Source of the DNA: Thermothelomyces thermophilus ATCC 42464
Lineage: Eukaryota; Ascomycota; Sordariomycetes; Sordariales; Chaetomiaceae
DNA: 64,000 nt
NCBI RefSeq assembly: GCF_000226095.1
Contig: NC_016475.1
Span: forward strand, 3,906,001 to 3,970,000
Reading direction: 5' to 3'
Made by a program: the position numbers and the translations under genes. The notes beneath the pieces were generated by a model that ran no database searches, was not told the DNA's origin, and worked only from the letters and a program-made list of their open reading frames with translations. Positions 43,460 to 56,300 of this stretch are shown here, one piece after another. Position 1 is the first letter of the stretch, and each line of letters starts with the position of its first letter.

Positions 43460-44425
43460 GACCACTACAATTATAGGAGTTGAATAATTAGTAAATACGA
43501 TTCGGGTGGAAGAAGGGAGATATTCAGCTGCAGTTTTTGGTTTCCGCTTCCTCGCAGATTTTCCAGCGCGTTCCGCGGCATATGGAAAAACAGGCAACCA
43601 CAGAGCGTGCTCGGTAGGGGTATGTGTGCGCATGTACATACATATGTATGTACCTACCAACACACATACTGTGCAGGATGTATGCCCCTTGACCTTCCCC
43701 TTTTGACGCATCAGCTGGTAGGTTTCAACCTGCCAATGACCTTCAGCCGATCACGCGGCCCGACTTGGAAATTCGCTTCTCCTAACATCTTTGGAAACCA
43801 GGTGGGTACAAGGCATAAGACTTGTCCCTTGTGATTCGGAGCGATTGGGAAGTAGTCTTGGGAGTCTTAGAGAATAAGTCAGGTATGATCAGTGTGGGAG
43901 AAGGGGCTTTTGAGTTTCGAAGACTCTTGATTCAACTAACCCTAATTACTAGTAAGCAGATTCAAACCTCAAATGGCCCCATAGACTCAACTCAACTCCT
44001 AACACCGCTAAAGCTTTCCGAGCAACACAAACCACATAAGCTAGCTGTCTTGAAAAGCGCCGAGGAGCAGAGATTGAAACAGTAAGTGCAAAATTGCAAA
44101 TGAACAGAGAAAAAACAACAACAAAACAAGATAACAAAAACAGATAAAAAACCAGATAAAGAATAAGAATAAGAGCAGAAAAGAATATCGATGGAAAAGG
44201 AAGAATAACCATAAAACAACCGATGAAACACCGAAAACACCACACGCCAATCAATAATCCACCGTAGGACCACTCTTTACCATCAACACCACACACCTAT
44301 CAATGAATCCTCCACAGCATCACACTTCGTGGCCGCGTTTGGGCGCCCTTAATTATAGCCTACCATCCAGACCGTGGTTCCCTAACGGGAGCCGGTTCTC
44401 CGTTTCGGTTCCGATAATTACACTT
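43460..44425. other. Intergenic region between the CorA-like gene and the NRPS 3' end
   Basis: Contains a GTATGTGTGCGCATGTACATACATATGTATG-like tract at about 43619-43650 and A-rich sequence (44090-44220 on the + strand). No gene is seen; minus-strand hydrophobic frames at 43949-44296 arise from this A-rich stretch. Confidence 0.55.
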
Positions 44426-47310
44426 TTACCATCTCCCATTGAGAACCCTCGTTCCGTGAGCCTGCCCAACTCCGAGCCCGACCGGGAACGAAGCCACCTT
44501 CTTCCTCCTCAACTTGGGCCTCTCGGCTTCCCCCGCGGCTGGGCTACTGCTGCTGCTGCTGCTGCCGGAGCTCGACGAGGCCGAGGCCGAGGCCGACGCC
44601 TGCGCATACTCGGGCAGCTTGAGCGGCCGGAGCGCGTTCTGCCGGGGGCTGGCGAACGACGAAGAGGACGACGACGACGGCATCTGCGAGGCCGACTCGC
44701 CGGGCGTCAGCGGCGGGCTGAGGGCCGCGTACGACCTGTTCTTGTCCGCCCACAAGGGCTGTTGCTGGTGGTGGTGATGATGATGATGGCCGCCACCGAC
44801 GGCGGATGACAAGGAGGAGGAGGAGGAGGGTGTGGAGCTGCCGACGCCGTAGTAGTATCCCGACCCGGGAGGAGGAGTTGTTCTCGTCGAGGACGCGCCG
44901 GAGCCGGGGTAGTAGTCGTAGGATCCTGCGGTGGCCCGGCGTGGCAGGGACCCGGGCCCGGGTGCCGGCACGGGGGTCGGCATCGTGTTCTTGCGGCGCG
45001 GGGGCAGGGCGCCGACGGCCAGGCCCATCCGGGGCGAGGCCACCAGGAGGGGCGAGCCGATGGTGGAGCCGCCGCGGCTGCTGCCGGCGCCGGCGCGGCT
45101 GGACTTCTTGGAGCTCTTCTTGTTGGAGGACGGGTCGAGGATCCAGAAGCCGCGCGAGTTGGTGGTGGCGGTCGCGCTGTGGGCCGTCGCGTCCTGGGCG
45201 GCGGTCGCCGCCCGCCGGCGCGTCGGGACCGGGGCGGGCTCGGCCCGCGGGCTGGTGCGGCCCCGTTGCTTGTCGGACTGGGCGCGGGAGGCGAGCAGCA
45301 TCTGGGCCTGCTTGGTCGGGTTCTCCAGGATATCCTCCATGTCGAAGTAGAGGCCGTACTCGGCGTACTCCTCGAGGAAGCGGGCGGGCGCGATCTCGTC
45401 GCCCCAGATGTCGAAGTAGGGCGTGTTCCAGGGGATGGCGTCGGCGTCGGGCAGGACCTTGTTCCACACCTGCTCCACCACCGAGGACTTGATGGGGATG
45501 ATGGGGGGTCCGTCGCGGGCCAGCAGCTCCCACAGGTGCGGGCTGTTGCCGACCTCGGCGGCGGCGAAGATGCTGAGCGTGGCGCAGAGCTTGTCGAGGA
45601 GCATCTCGGCCACGGCCGGCTGGACGATGGAGCTGCACGAGCCGATCTCGACCTTGAACGAGTCGGTGTGCGGCGTCGTCTGGACCCAGAGGTCGGCCGA
45701 GTCGTAGGCCGGCCCCAGGACGCCCATCTCGCACATGAGGTTGTCGGTCAGCCTGAACTCCTGGCCCTCGGACCCGTCGCGCCCCAGCTGCTGGTGCTGG
45801 ACGACGGAGCTGAACCGGGTCCAGTGCGGCCAGTCGGTGCAATTCTTGATCAGGCGGCGGAAGCCGAGGTTCTCGTGGGGCATGGCCGCCATCTGCTGCT
45901 CCTGCACCAGGGCGAGCAGGTCGTGGATGCTGTCCATGGCGTTGACCCGGACGCGCACCGGGATGATGTTGATGCAGGGGCCCGAGATGTCCTCGACGCC
46001 GGACACGGGCAGGTTGCGGCCAAAGATGAGGTTGCCAAACACAATGTCGCGCTGGCCGGACATCTTGGCGAGCACGAGCGCCCAGGCGGCCTTGACGAGG
46101 GTGGCCTGGGACATGCCCGCCACGTTGACGGGGATGGGCGGGATGGTCCGGGTGCGGATGGTGTCGACGTTGTGCTTGTGGGACGGGCCCGAGTGCTCGA
46201 CGATCTCGGTCATGGTCGAGCCCTCGAGCAGGTCGGCCCAGAAGTTGACGGCCTGCTCCTCGCGCAGGGCGGCGCCCCAGATGAACTTGCCAAAGGACGG
46301 GCGCTGCTTGGGCTCCTGCCCGTTGTAGCACTCCTCGAGGTCCTGGATGAGCAGCGGCATGGCCATGCCGTCGTACTGGGCGTGCGACATGCGCATGATC
46401 AGGACGTAGTGCCCGTCGGCGTGCAGGACCAGCTTGAAGCGGACGATGGACTGCGACAGGTAGGCGGACCGCTGGGCATCCTGCTCGACCAGGTAGTTGA
46501 TGAAGTTGTCGTCGGCCGAGTGCTCGCTGCCGTAGCGCAGGAACTCGATCTGGTACGACCGCACCACGACCTGCATCACCTGGCCCCGCAGGGTGGTGAA
46601 GAGGGTCCGCAGGATCGGGTTCGTCGCCACCATCTTCCTGCAGGCCTGCTCCAGGCGGAAGGTGTCGAGCTGGCCGTGCAGCCGGAACAGGAAGTAGTTG
46701 GTGTTGCCCCTGCTCCTCATCAGGCCGTGGCTGATGGCCCAGGCCTGGTAGTCGGTCGCCGGGTAGATGTCCTCCACGTCCCCGGGGAAGACCGAGAGCT
46801 GTCGGCAGACGGTCTCGATGACCTCCTCCTGGTCTAGCCCGAGGTGCTTGATCACGCCAAACGGTTCATAGTCATCCTGAACAACAACAGCAGCCGGTTC
46901 AGGAACGACATCCTCCTCCTCTTCCGTGGTCGGGTTCGTGACGTTGGCCTGGGCGGCGGACTCGCACAGCTCCTCGAGGGTCGGGTGCCGGAAGATGTCG
47001 GCGACGTTGATCTTGATCCCCTTGCGCTCGGCGGCGGTGGCCAGCCGCATCGACGCCATCGAGTCGCCGCCCAGCTGGAAGAAGTTGTCGCCCCGGGAGA
47101 TCTCGTCGGGTTGCATACCCAAAACATCCGCCCACAGCTCCTTGATCACCTGTTCCAAGTCTACTCCACCTGTCGCTCCCGTCGTCACCCCGGAGCTGGA
47201 CGTGCCGGGCTTGCTCAGTTCCTGCGACGAGATCTCCTCCAGCAGATCCTCAATCTCTCCGTTGAGCGTCCCCAACACATCCCTCCCGAGGCTCGCGTCA
47301 GCACCGGCAC

Positions 47311-47341
<31 letters not shown>

Positions 47342-50300
47342 CGGCGCGAAGCCGGAGGTTGTTGCCTCCGCTTCCACTTCCGCTTCCACCTCGATATCCG
47401 CCACCATGTTCTTCTCTCCTCCGCACAGCTGGCCCAGGACGTGGACGAACTGGGCCACCATCTTCTCCACCTGCGCAGCACCCACCAGGCGGTGGTCGTG
47501 GTACACAGACACCTTCACCTTGCCATTCTCACGGAGGATGAACTGGACCGAGAGCGGGTGGCTCATGGCCGGCGGGGCGCCGACGTCGACCGGGACGAGG
47601 CCGAGCCCGAGGTTGGTCGGGACGGAGGACTCGGGCGCGATGGTGACGAGGCAGCCAAAGTTGCACGCGGCGGCGGCGCCGGGGCCGGCGAGCTTGATGT
47701 TCTGCACGCCGGCGTGCTGGTGGGGGATCATGTCGACCAGGGCGGACTGCATGGTCGAGAGGACGTCGGCGACGCCGGCGTACTCGTCCAGGGAGCAGCG
47801 GATGGGCAGCGTCGTGATCATGGGCCCCTGCGTCTCGGCGTCCTCGGCGCCGTTGCGCCCGCTGAGCGTCTCGCCAAACACGACGTCGCTGGTGCCCGCG
47901 TGCTGGCCGAGGACCATGGCCCAGGCGACGCGGATCATGGTCGAGGCGGTGAAGCCGGGCCTCCGAGCCGGCGGCATGGTCACGTCCGTCTCGAGAATCG
48001 CGTCGGCCGAGGGCACGTACCCGCCGGGGACGCTCGGGAAGTCGGCGGGCTGGGCGCCGTCGAGGTACCGGGCCCAGAAGTCGCGCGTTTGCTCGGCCGG
48101 GGTATCCTGAAGCTGCTTGATGAAGTCGCGGTACGGGCGCCTCGACGGGAGCTCGCCGCCGTCGTACACGGTCTCGACGTCCCGCAGGAGCATCCCCAGG
48201 GACGAGGCGTCATAGGCGGCGTGGTGCATCGTCAGGACTAGGTAGCGCGACGAGTTGGCCTTCTTCTTCTCCTCCTCCTCCTCCTCCTTCTCGACGATGG
48301 CGAACTCGGCCAGGGGCCCGCCGACGGTAACAGGGCGGGACGTCGCAAACTCGTCGAGGGAAGCGGCGCGCTGCCAGACGAGGGACTTGTTGATGACTGC
48401 TTGGTAGAGGCCGCCGCCGCCGCGTTTGTTGCCGCCGCGAACCTTCTCGAGCTGCACGAGGTGTGTCCGCAGGATCGCGGTGGCCTGGTAGACTGTCTCC
48501 CAAGCCGCCTTGTACTTGGCGAGGTCGAGGCTGGGCGGGAGTCGGTAGCTGTGCCGCGCCACATACGCCCCTGGTTGTCGGATGGAGAGCACAAAGAGGC
48601 CCTCCTGTAGTGGGGTGCACGGATAGACATCCTCGATGGCGTCGGCGGGAACGTCACACTGCCTGCAGACCTCTGCCTCGAGGGTCGAGTTCCAGCCGAT
48701 CATGCTAAAAGGCGCGATGGCCTCGGCGTCGAGGGTGGATGGCTGCTGCTCGCCCGCCGTAGACGACGACGACGACGCCGCCGCCGCCGCTTCCGCTTTC
48801 TTCGCCATGTCGGAGAGGATCGGGGTTTGCATGATGGTGGCAACGTTGAGGGAGATGGCGCGGGCCCTCGCGGCAGTCGCCAGCTTCATGGCGGTGTACG
48901 AGTCTCCGCCGACGTTGAAGAAGCTGTCGTCGGCCAAGATCCTGGCCGGGGCCGACCTGATGACCTCTTTCCACAGACTGGCCATGGTAACCTCCATCTC
49001 GGTCTCGGGAAGCCGACCGGACCGCTCCTCGGGCTCCATCAGCAAGCTCGCCCCGAGGGCCTTGATCTTCTTCCGGTCGGCCTTTCCAGAGGGCATGAGT
49101 GGCATCTGATCCAGGGGAACAACGACGGACGGCACCATGTATGCCGGGACCTTCTTGGCCATCTGCGCCTTGGCCGCCGAGACATCAAAGTCGTCGACGC
49201 TCATGTTCTTGGCCGAGAAGAAGAGGACAAGCCTCGGGGCCTTGCCCTCGGGCGTGGCAATCTCGGCGACCACGTTCTCGGCCTCGGGGACGACGTTCCT
49301 GAAGGCCTGCTCGACGTCGCCGAGCTCGAGCCTCTGGCCAAAGATCTTGGCCTGGGTGTCTTTGCGTCCTACGTATTCGAAGGTGCCGTCGGGGTTCTGG
49401 ACGACCAGGTCTCCGGTCTTGTAGAGCCTGGTGGCGCGGCCCGGCTTGGTGGCCCAGTCCGGGTTGCTGATGAAGGCAGCCTCGGTCTTTTCCGGCTCGT
49501 TGAGGTAGTGCCGGGCGAGGATGGGGCCCTCAATCAGCAGCTCGCCGATGCTGCCGATGCGGGCCAGGCGGTTGTGGTTGCGCGGGTGCACCACCCAGTA
49601 ACAGCAGGAGACGGCCTTGCCGATGCACTTGGGGCTGGACTGCTCGGTGACGAAGGAGTTGGCGGCGCTCCCGACGCAGCACTCGCTGGGGCCGAACGCG
49701 TTGACGAGGCGGACCTTGCTGGCCCAGGTGGCGACGTGGGAGGCGGTCATGGGCTCGCCGCACAGTGCCAGGCTCTTGAGCGTCGGGACCTTCTCGGGGC
49801 TCATCAGCGAGGCGACGGTCGGCGTGATGACGGCAAAGGTGGTGCCGGACCGGTTGATGAACGAGACCAGCTGGTTGATCCTCTCGTGCTCGGTCGGGAC
49901 GCATACGGTGGCACCGACCATGAGCGACCCCAGGATCTCCAGCAAGCTGGCGTCGAAGCTGTAAGAAGCGAAGTGCAGCACTCGCTCGCCGGGGAGCTGG
50001 CCGATGGCTTTGTGGTATCCTTGGGTCGCGGTGCAGAACGCCCGGTGCTCCGTGACGGAGCCCTTCGGGGTGCCGGTGGAACCGCTCGTGAAGACGATGT
50101 ATGCCGCGTCGGCGCTCGACTTGGCCGTCCCGCGCGTCATGAACGATCTCGGTGCCGTGCCGGGGACGCCGGACCGGCGCTTGAACATGTCCTTGGAGAT
50201 GATGACGGTCTGCAGGCCGAGGCGGTTGAGGCAGAGGTCGGCCTGGAGCGGCGAAGCAAGGATGCGCCTGGCCTTGACGGTGCTGGTGATGCACCGGAGC

Positions 50301-53300
50301 CGCTCGAGGGGATGCGATGGATCCATCAGCACGATCGTGCCCCCAGCCTTCAGGACGGCGAGCATGGCGACCGCGATCCAGATGGACTTCTCAAAGCAGA
50401 GCGGCACGACCTCTTCGCGCTCGAGGTCTGCCAGGAAGCCCTGCGCGATCCTGCCCGACAGGATATCGAGCTGTTCGTATGTCAGGGTGTCCTCGGTAGA
50501 CCATACGGCCTCCCGGTCGGGGTGCTCAGCAGTGCGCTGGGCAATCATCTCCTCGATGCGGAGATCGACAGCAGCCGGGAGGTGGGCGTTCCACTCCCAC
50601 AGCTGCTGGACGTCCTTGTCCGAGGCCATCTCTAGATCGATGGGGCGGATCGAAGGGTTCTCGACAATTTGCGAGAGGACCGAGGCAAAGGTGGCGGCCA
50701 TGCTATCGGCGCGACCGTCCGAGATCCTGTCGCACCAGTAGCTCATGTGAACTTTTAGGGCTTGGCCATTGTCGAGGGCTTGGACCACCATGTCAAACTG
50801 CTTGGTCGTTAGCATGTTGATCGCCTCCGATAATGAACATGAGGAAAAAAAAAAAAAAAACCCTTATAGACTTACCTCAGTCGGGTCCTGGCCACCCATG
50901 GGGCGGAAGGACACCGCCGAGAAACCCTCTCCCCCGGGCGCAGCCTCCTTCTGCAGGGTCATTCCGGTATTGAAGAGCGTTCCGGAGCCCAGCTCGTGCG
51001 TGACCTCTGCGAGGGAGGATGTCTGGTGCGCCAGCATGTCGATGAAGTTGTCGTGGACGGCCTCAGCGATCTGGGCGATCGTCTGGTCGTGCGGGAGAGC
51101 CACCTTCGAGATGAGGATGTTGACGAGCGGACCGACGATCGAGCCGATTTCCTTGACGGGGAGGTCGCGGCCCGAGGTGACGATGCCGAAGCAGCACTGG
51201 TCGCGGTCGGCGTTGATGTACTCGCGAAGCGTCAGGGCCCAGGTCACCTGGAGAAGGGTGAACAGGGAGACTCCGAGCTCGCGCGCGGCAGCCTGCATCC
51301 GGGCGTAGTTGATCTTGTTCACGGGTACGTCGGTCTTGTGAAGGACTTTCCCGGCGACCGGTTGATGTTGTTGTTCTTCGGTCGGGAGGAAGCAGGGCTC
51401 GACGTTCTGGAGCGACTTCTTCCAGAAGCCGATGTCCTCGGCAGCGTCGCGAGACCGGACGTAGTCGATGTAGTTCCTGAGCAGGGGCTTCGCCGCGTCC
51501 AGGGGCCGGGCCTCGCAAGCGTTGTTGAAATCCCGGAGCATGACGGCCATGGAACCGCCATCCGCGATCGCGTGGCTCAGGAGGAAGCTGCAGAAGACTC
51601 TGCCGGTCGAGGCCTGGCGCGCAAGCCGGAGCTGATGCTGGGGTGCGCGCCGGCTGAGCATCTCGGAGGGGACGATCCGGATCTTGAGGAACTCGGAGAG
51701 ATCGGCCTCGCTCATCGAGGCGGGCACTTCGTCCTCGATAATAATATCCGGCTCGTAGGTCCTGAGCACCAGCTGGTCGTAGAGGCCGTCGGTGGAGTTC
51801 TGCTCGACGAAGATGGTGCGCAAGACCGGGTGGCGACGAACGACAGCCTTCCAGGCCTGCCGCAGCTTGTCGAACGTGACGGGCATCCGGGAGTTGAACT
51901 GCAGCTCATACACGGAGCGGAACCAGTACATCTCGGGATCCTTGCTCTGGCTCAGCAGCATGCCCTGCTGGGACGGAGTGCAGGGGTAGACATCCTCGAT
52001 GTTGCTGGCCGAGATGCCGAGCGCCTTGAGGGCCGGGTCTTGCGAGAGCTGCGTGCTCAGCGGCGCGGGGGGCACGTCGGCCTCGTTGATGCTCAGGGAG
52101 TCGGCATCACGGGGTCCGAGGACGCGAGCCATGTGCTCCAGGCTCTTCTGGTAGTTGCCGATCCAGCGCTCGATGCCGTCGCGGCGGCTGATCTTGCTGT
52201 TGAAGCTGAAGGTGAAGACGAGCTGGTTGTTCTCCAACTCGGCGCTGATGTCGATCAGCGAGAACTTCTTGTGCTTGTCGCCGACCTCGCAGGGGTCGAC
52301 GCCGATGTTGCGGAAGTGGACCTGCTTGAGCAGGGCATCGTCGCGCTCGAGCTGCTGGAACGAGCCGAAGTAGTTGAAGGACACCTCGATGCTGAACGGC
52401 TTGCTCTCGAGATCCAGAGAGCTGAAGTAGGAGAAGCCCTTGTGAGGAGTGTTGCGGCGGACGTCCTTGACCTGCTTGACATATTCGAGAATGTCCTTGT
52501 TGCAGCGGCGGCTGTCCACCCAGACGGGGGCGATGGTGGTGAACCAGCCGACGGTCCTGGAGAGGTCGATCGAGGGATCCCAAGGCTCGCGGCCGTGGCC
52601 CTCGTTGTAGATGGGCGGAACGTCCCGGTCCAGGAAGGTGGCGGCAAAGGAGTGCATGACGGCGGCGAAGAACAGGTCGAGAGACTCGGTGGCATAGGCG
52701 TCGTTGCACGGGCCCATGAGCAGATCCGACGTGCCGGCGGACAGGACGAACTGGCGGTGCTCAAAGTCGCTGGCGTGATTGGGCTTGCCGGCCATGCCCC
52801 AGTATTTGTAGTCGGGGCTGGCCACCTCGAAGGGGATCGTGGCGGTGCCCGTCAGAGACTTGCGGTGGTTGCCGAGAAGCCCGCACCACTTCTCAAAGGA
52901 CATGCTGCGGTAGGTCGAGATGGCACCGCGGACGAGGTAGTCCTCGAGATCCTTGAGAACGATGCGCCAGGAGACCAGGTCGATGACGAGGTGGTGAGCG
53001 GTCAGGAAGACGTACTGCTCAGCCCCGATGTTGAACAGGTCGCCGGCAAAGACCGGTCCGTTCTCCAGGTGGAGGGACTGCTGAGTGTCACGGATCTGCT
53101 CCACGGCTTCGGGGGAGAACTCGACGGAAGCGGGCAGATCCCAAGCCCGGAAGAGGTAGGAATCCTCCACCACCGGCTCGATCCACTGCCTGAAGGTGCG
53201 TCCGAGTTTCTGGAAGCGTGCCCTGAGCATGGCGTGGCGCTTGACGACAACGTTCAGGGCTCGTCTCATGGCGTCCTCGGAGACGCGAGCCTTGTCGGTT

Positions 53301-56300
53301 GAGACCTTGAGCAGGAAGCTCTGGTTGAAGTGGTTCTCGCCGGGAGAGAGGCGCATGAACATGCGTTGGATCGGTGACAGGCCGAACATTGTGATGCTGT
53401 CGTATTCCTCCTCCTCCTCCTGCTGCTGCTGCTTCTGCTGCTGCTGCTGTTGCTGCTGCACCTGCTGTGGAGCACCGGCAGCTGTCATGGCAGAGCTCTC
53501 AGCGGTGGCCGACGGAGTCGGAGCTGGAGCAATGTCGAGGTTCTCGAAGTGAACCGCCAGCTGCTTGACCGATTTGGCCTTGAGGAGCTGCTCGATGCGG
53601 AGCGGGATGCCCTTTGCGCGACACTGGGCCACAACCTCCATGGCCGAAATGGAGTCGCCGCCCATCTTGACAAAAGAGTCGGCCGAGGGGTTGATGGATT
53701 GCTCGGGGATGTTGAGGACGGCGCTCCACACCTGGAGAATGGCTCTCTCCACGGGCGTCAGGTCTTCTTGTTGGGCCGCAGAAGAAGAAGAAGAAGAAGA
53801 CTGTGAGCCCTCCCCGGTGCAGAGATGGTACATCTCCTGACTCATGTTGTTGACGCAGCTGGTGAGGTACCGGCGATCCGTCTTGCCGGAAGCCATCAGT
53901 GGGAGCTGGCTGGCGACGATCCAGCACGAGGGAACCATGAAGGACGGGAGGACCTCGGAGAGAGCCTGGCCAAGGATAGCAGTCGTGGAGGAGACGTAGT
54001 CCCCTGTCAAGACGTTGACGCCCTGGGCGGGATCCGACGCCGCGGGTGCCAGCCGACCAGCCACGTTGGGGTTGGGGTTGGGAGCGGCCTTGAGCGTGAG
54101 GACAGCGACGAGCTTGTTCGCGCACACGCCCTCCTTGATCAGCAGGACCGCGCACTGCTGGACCTCGGAGCGCTTGATCAGCTGCTCCTCGATCTCGCCC
54201 AGCTCCAACCGCTGGCCACGGAGCTTGACCTGGTTGTCTCGACGACCGAGGTACTCCATCGTGCCATCCTCCTGGTAGCGGACGAGATCGCCGGTCCGGT
54301 ACATGCGGCGGCGTCCGCCGGCCCAGGCAGGGTGGACGAAGGCGGCGTTGGTCTTGGCCTCGTCGTCGAGGTAGCCGCGGCCCAGGATGGGGCCTTCGAC
54401 AAGCAGCTCGCCGATGGCGCCGACGGGCACGAGCTTGTTGTGGTCCCGTGCATCTCCGACCCAGGCAATGCTGCCGACGCTGTTGCCGATGGAGCTCTTG
54501 CCGGGGCGGAGGCTGGAGGGGTCGGTAACGTCGTGGCCAGCGCAGATGACGGTGCACTCGGTCGGGCCGTAGGCGATCATGACGCGGCGCGTGGGGGCCC
54601 GCCACTTGTCGATGAGCTGAGAGCTGGCGGCCTCGCCGCCGAGGAGGAGCGTGGTGATGGACGGCACCCTGAGGGGATCCATGAGGGCCAAAATGGACGG
54701 GGTGAGGAGGGCGTGGTTGACCCGCTGCTCGTTGACGAAGCCCATGAGCTTGTCCTTGTCCATACGCTGCTCCTCGGAGGGGACGCAGACGCAACCGCCC
54801 ATGACGAGGGTGGTGAAGATCTCGGTGATGCAGGCGTCGAAGACGTACGAGGCAAACTGCAGGACGCGGGCCTGGGCAGTGTAGTTGAAGGCTCTGCCGT
54901 GCATGGTAGCTCCGCTGCACAAGGCCTCGTGCTGGATGAGCACGCCCTTTGGCATTCCCGTGCTGCCGCTGGTGAACAGGCAGTACGCCAGATCCGAGGG
55001 CTTCCGGAACTGGTTCAGAAGCGGGGAGAATCCGGCCCGGTGTGTTGCGGACGCCTTCTTCAAGCTCTCGATGCTGCGCGGCCCGACGAGAAGGTAGGGA
55101 ATGCTCAGGTGGCCGCCAATGTCGAGAGCGATGTGCTCGTTCTGCTCAGAGCAAACAACGAGCGGCGCATGGACCCGCCTGGAAATGCTTACCATCCGCT
55201 CGATCGGGTGCTTGGGATCCAGGGGAACGAACGCGGCGCCGGCCTTCATGATGCCCAGCATGGCCACGATCGTCCACGCGCTCTTCTCGAAGCAGAACGG
55301 GACCAGGGTGTTGGGGGTGACCGAGTACTGCGAGACGAGGTGCCGAGCCACGGTGGTGGCAAGGGCATCCAGCTCGGAGTAGGTGAGGGAGAGGTCCCAG
55401 CCAGAAACGGCAGGCTTGTTGGCCTTGGTGGCGAGGTGGAGGCCAATGAGCTGGTCGCACTGCGCCGAGACGGTGGAGGTGGAAGCAATGCTATTCCAGC
55501 CCATGATCTGCTGGTGGTCCTCGGCGGTGAGGAGGCTGACCTCTCGAACGGGCTTGGCCATCGAGTCCAGGATGCTGTCAATGGCCCGGTTGAAAGTCGC
55601 GGCGAGGCTCTTGGCTTGGTGCGCAGAGAGCACGTCAGTGTTGTAGGTCAGGCTGACGTCGACATAGTCCGGCGCGTCTCCGATATTGAGGGCAATGTCA
55701 AACTGTTTTTATTATTATCACACCAAGGTCAGTCACTGCAATCCTCAACCATCCATCCTAGAGACAACGTATGAAGAATTATACTTACCTCGCTCGGATC
55801 TTCCACATGCACCGGCCGGAACTCGACCGTCGAGGCGCTCGTGCCCGGAGGAGACAGTCTCTGCACCGACATCGCCGTGTTGAACAAGCGGTCGTCGCCG
55901 CCCAGACCGAGCCCCCGCTGGATCTCGGCCAGCGAGCAGAGCTGGTGAGACAGGCAGTTGGCATAGTCCGCATGTGCCGCCTTTAGGACGGCTTCCACCT
56001 GCTTGTCGTCGTCCTCCAGCGGGATCACGCAGACGAGCATGTTGATGAAGGGGCCAACAGCCTCCGCGATGCCCTCGATCGGAAGATCCCGGCCGGAGGC
56101 CAGGTAACCGAAGCAAGGGGAGTTGTTTCCGGTGTAGGCGCGGAGGAGCAACGCCCAGGCAAGTTTGTAGACGCTTGCCGCCGTCGTCTCGGACTCTGCG
56201 CAGAGGGAGTGGAGCTTGGCTGGGTCGGGATAGGAGAAGTCGAGGTACTCCAGTTGTCGAGTAGGAGACGGAGAGCCCGACCGCAGAGGAGGGAAGTGGC

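Noticed and set aside
43949-44296. Minus-strand frames full of Phe, Leu and Ile, looking like a membrane protein
   Set aside because: They are the translation of an A-rich stretch on the + strand; no topology or family features.
44514-50741. Many long + strand frames opposite the NRPS (for example 45179-46837 and 48827-50635)
   Set aside because: They mirror the GC-rich third positions of the true minus-strand gene; their translations are repetitive Val/Asp/Gly/Arg-rich strings without domains.
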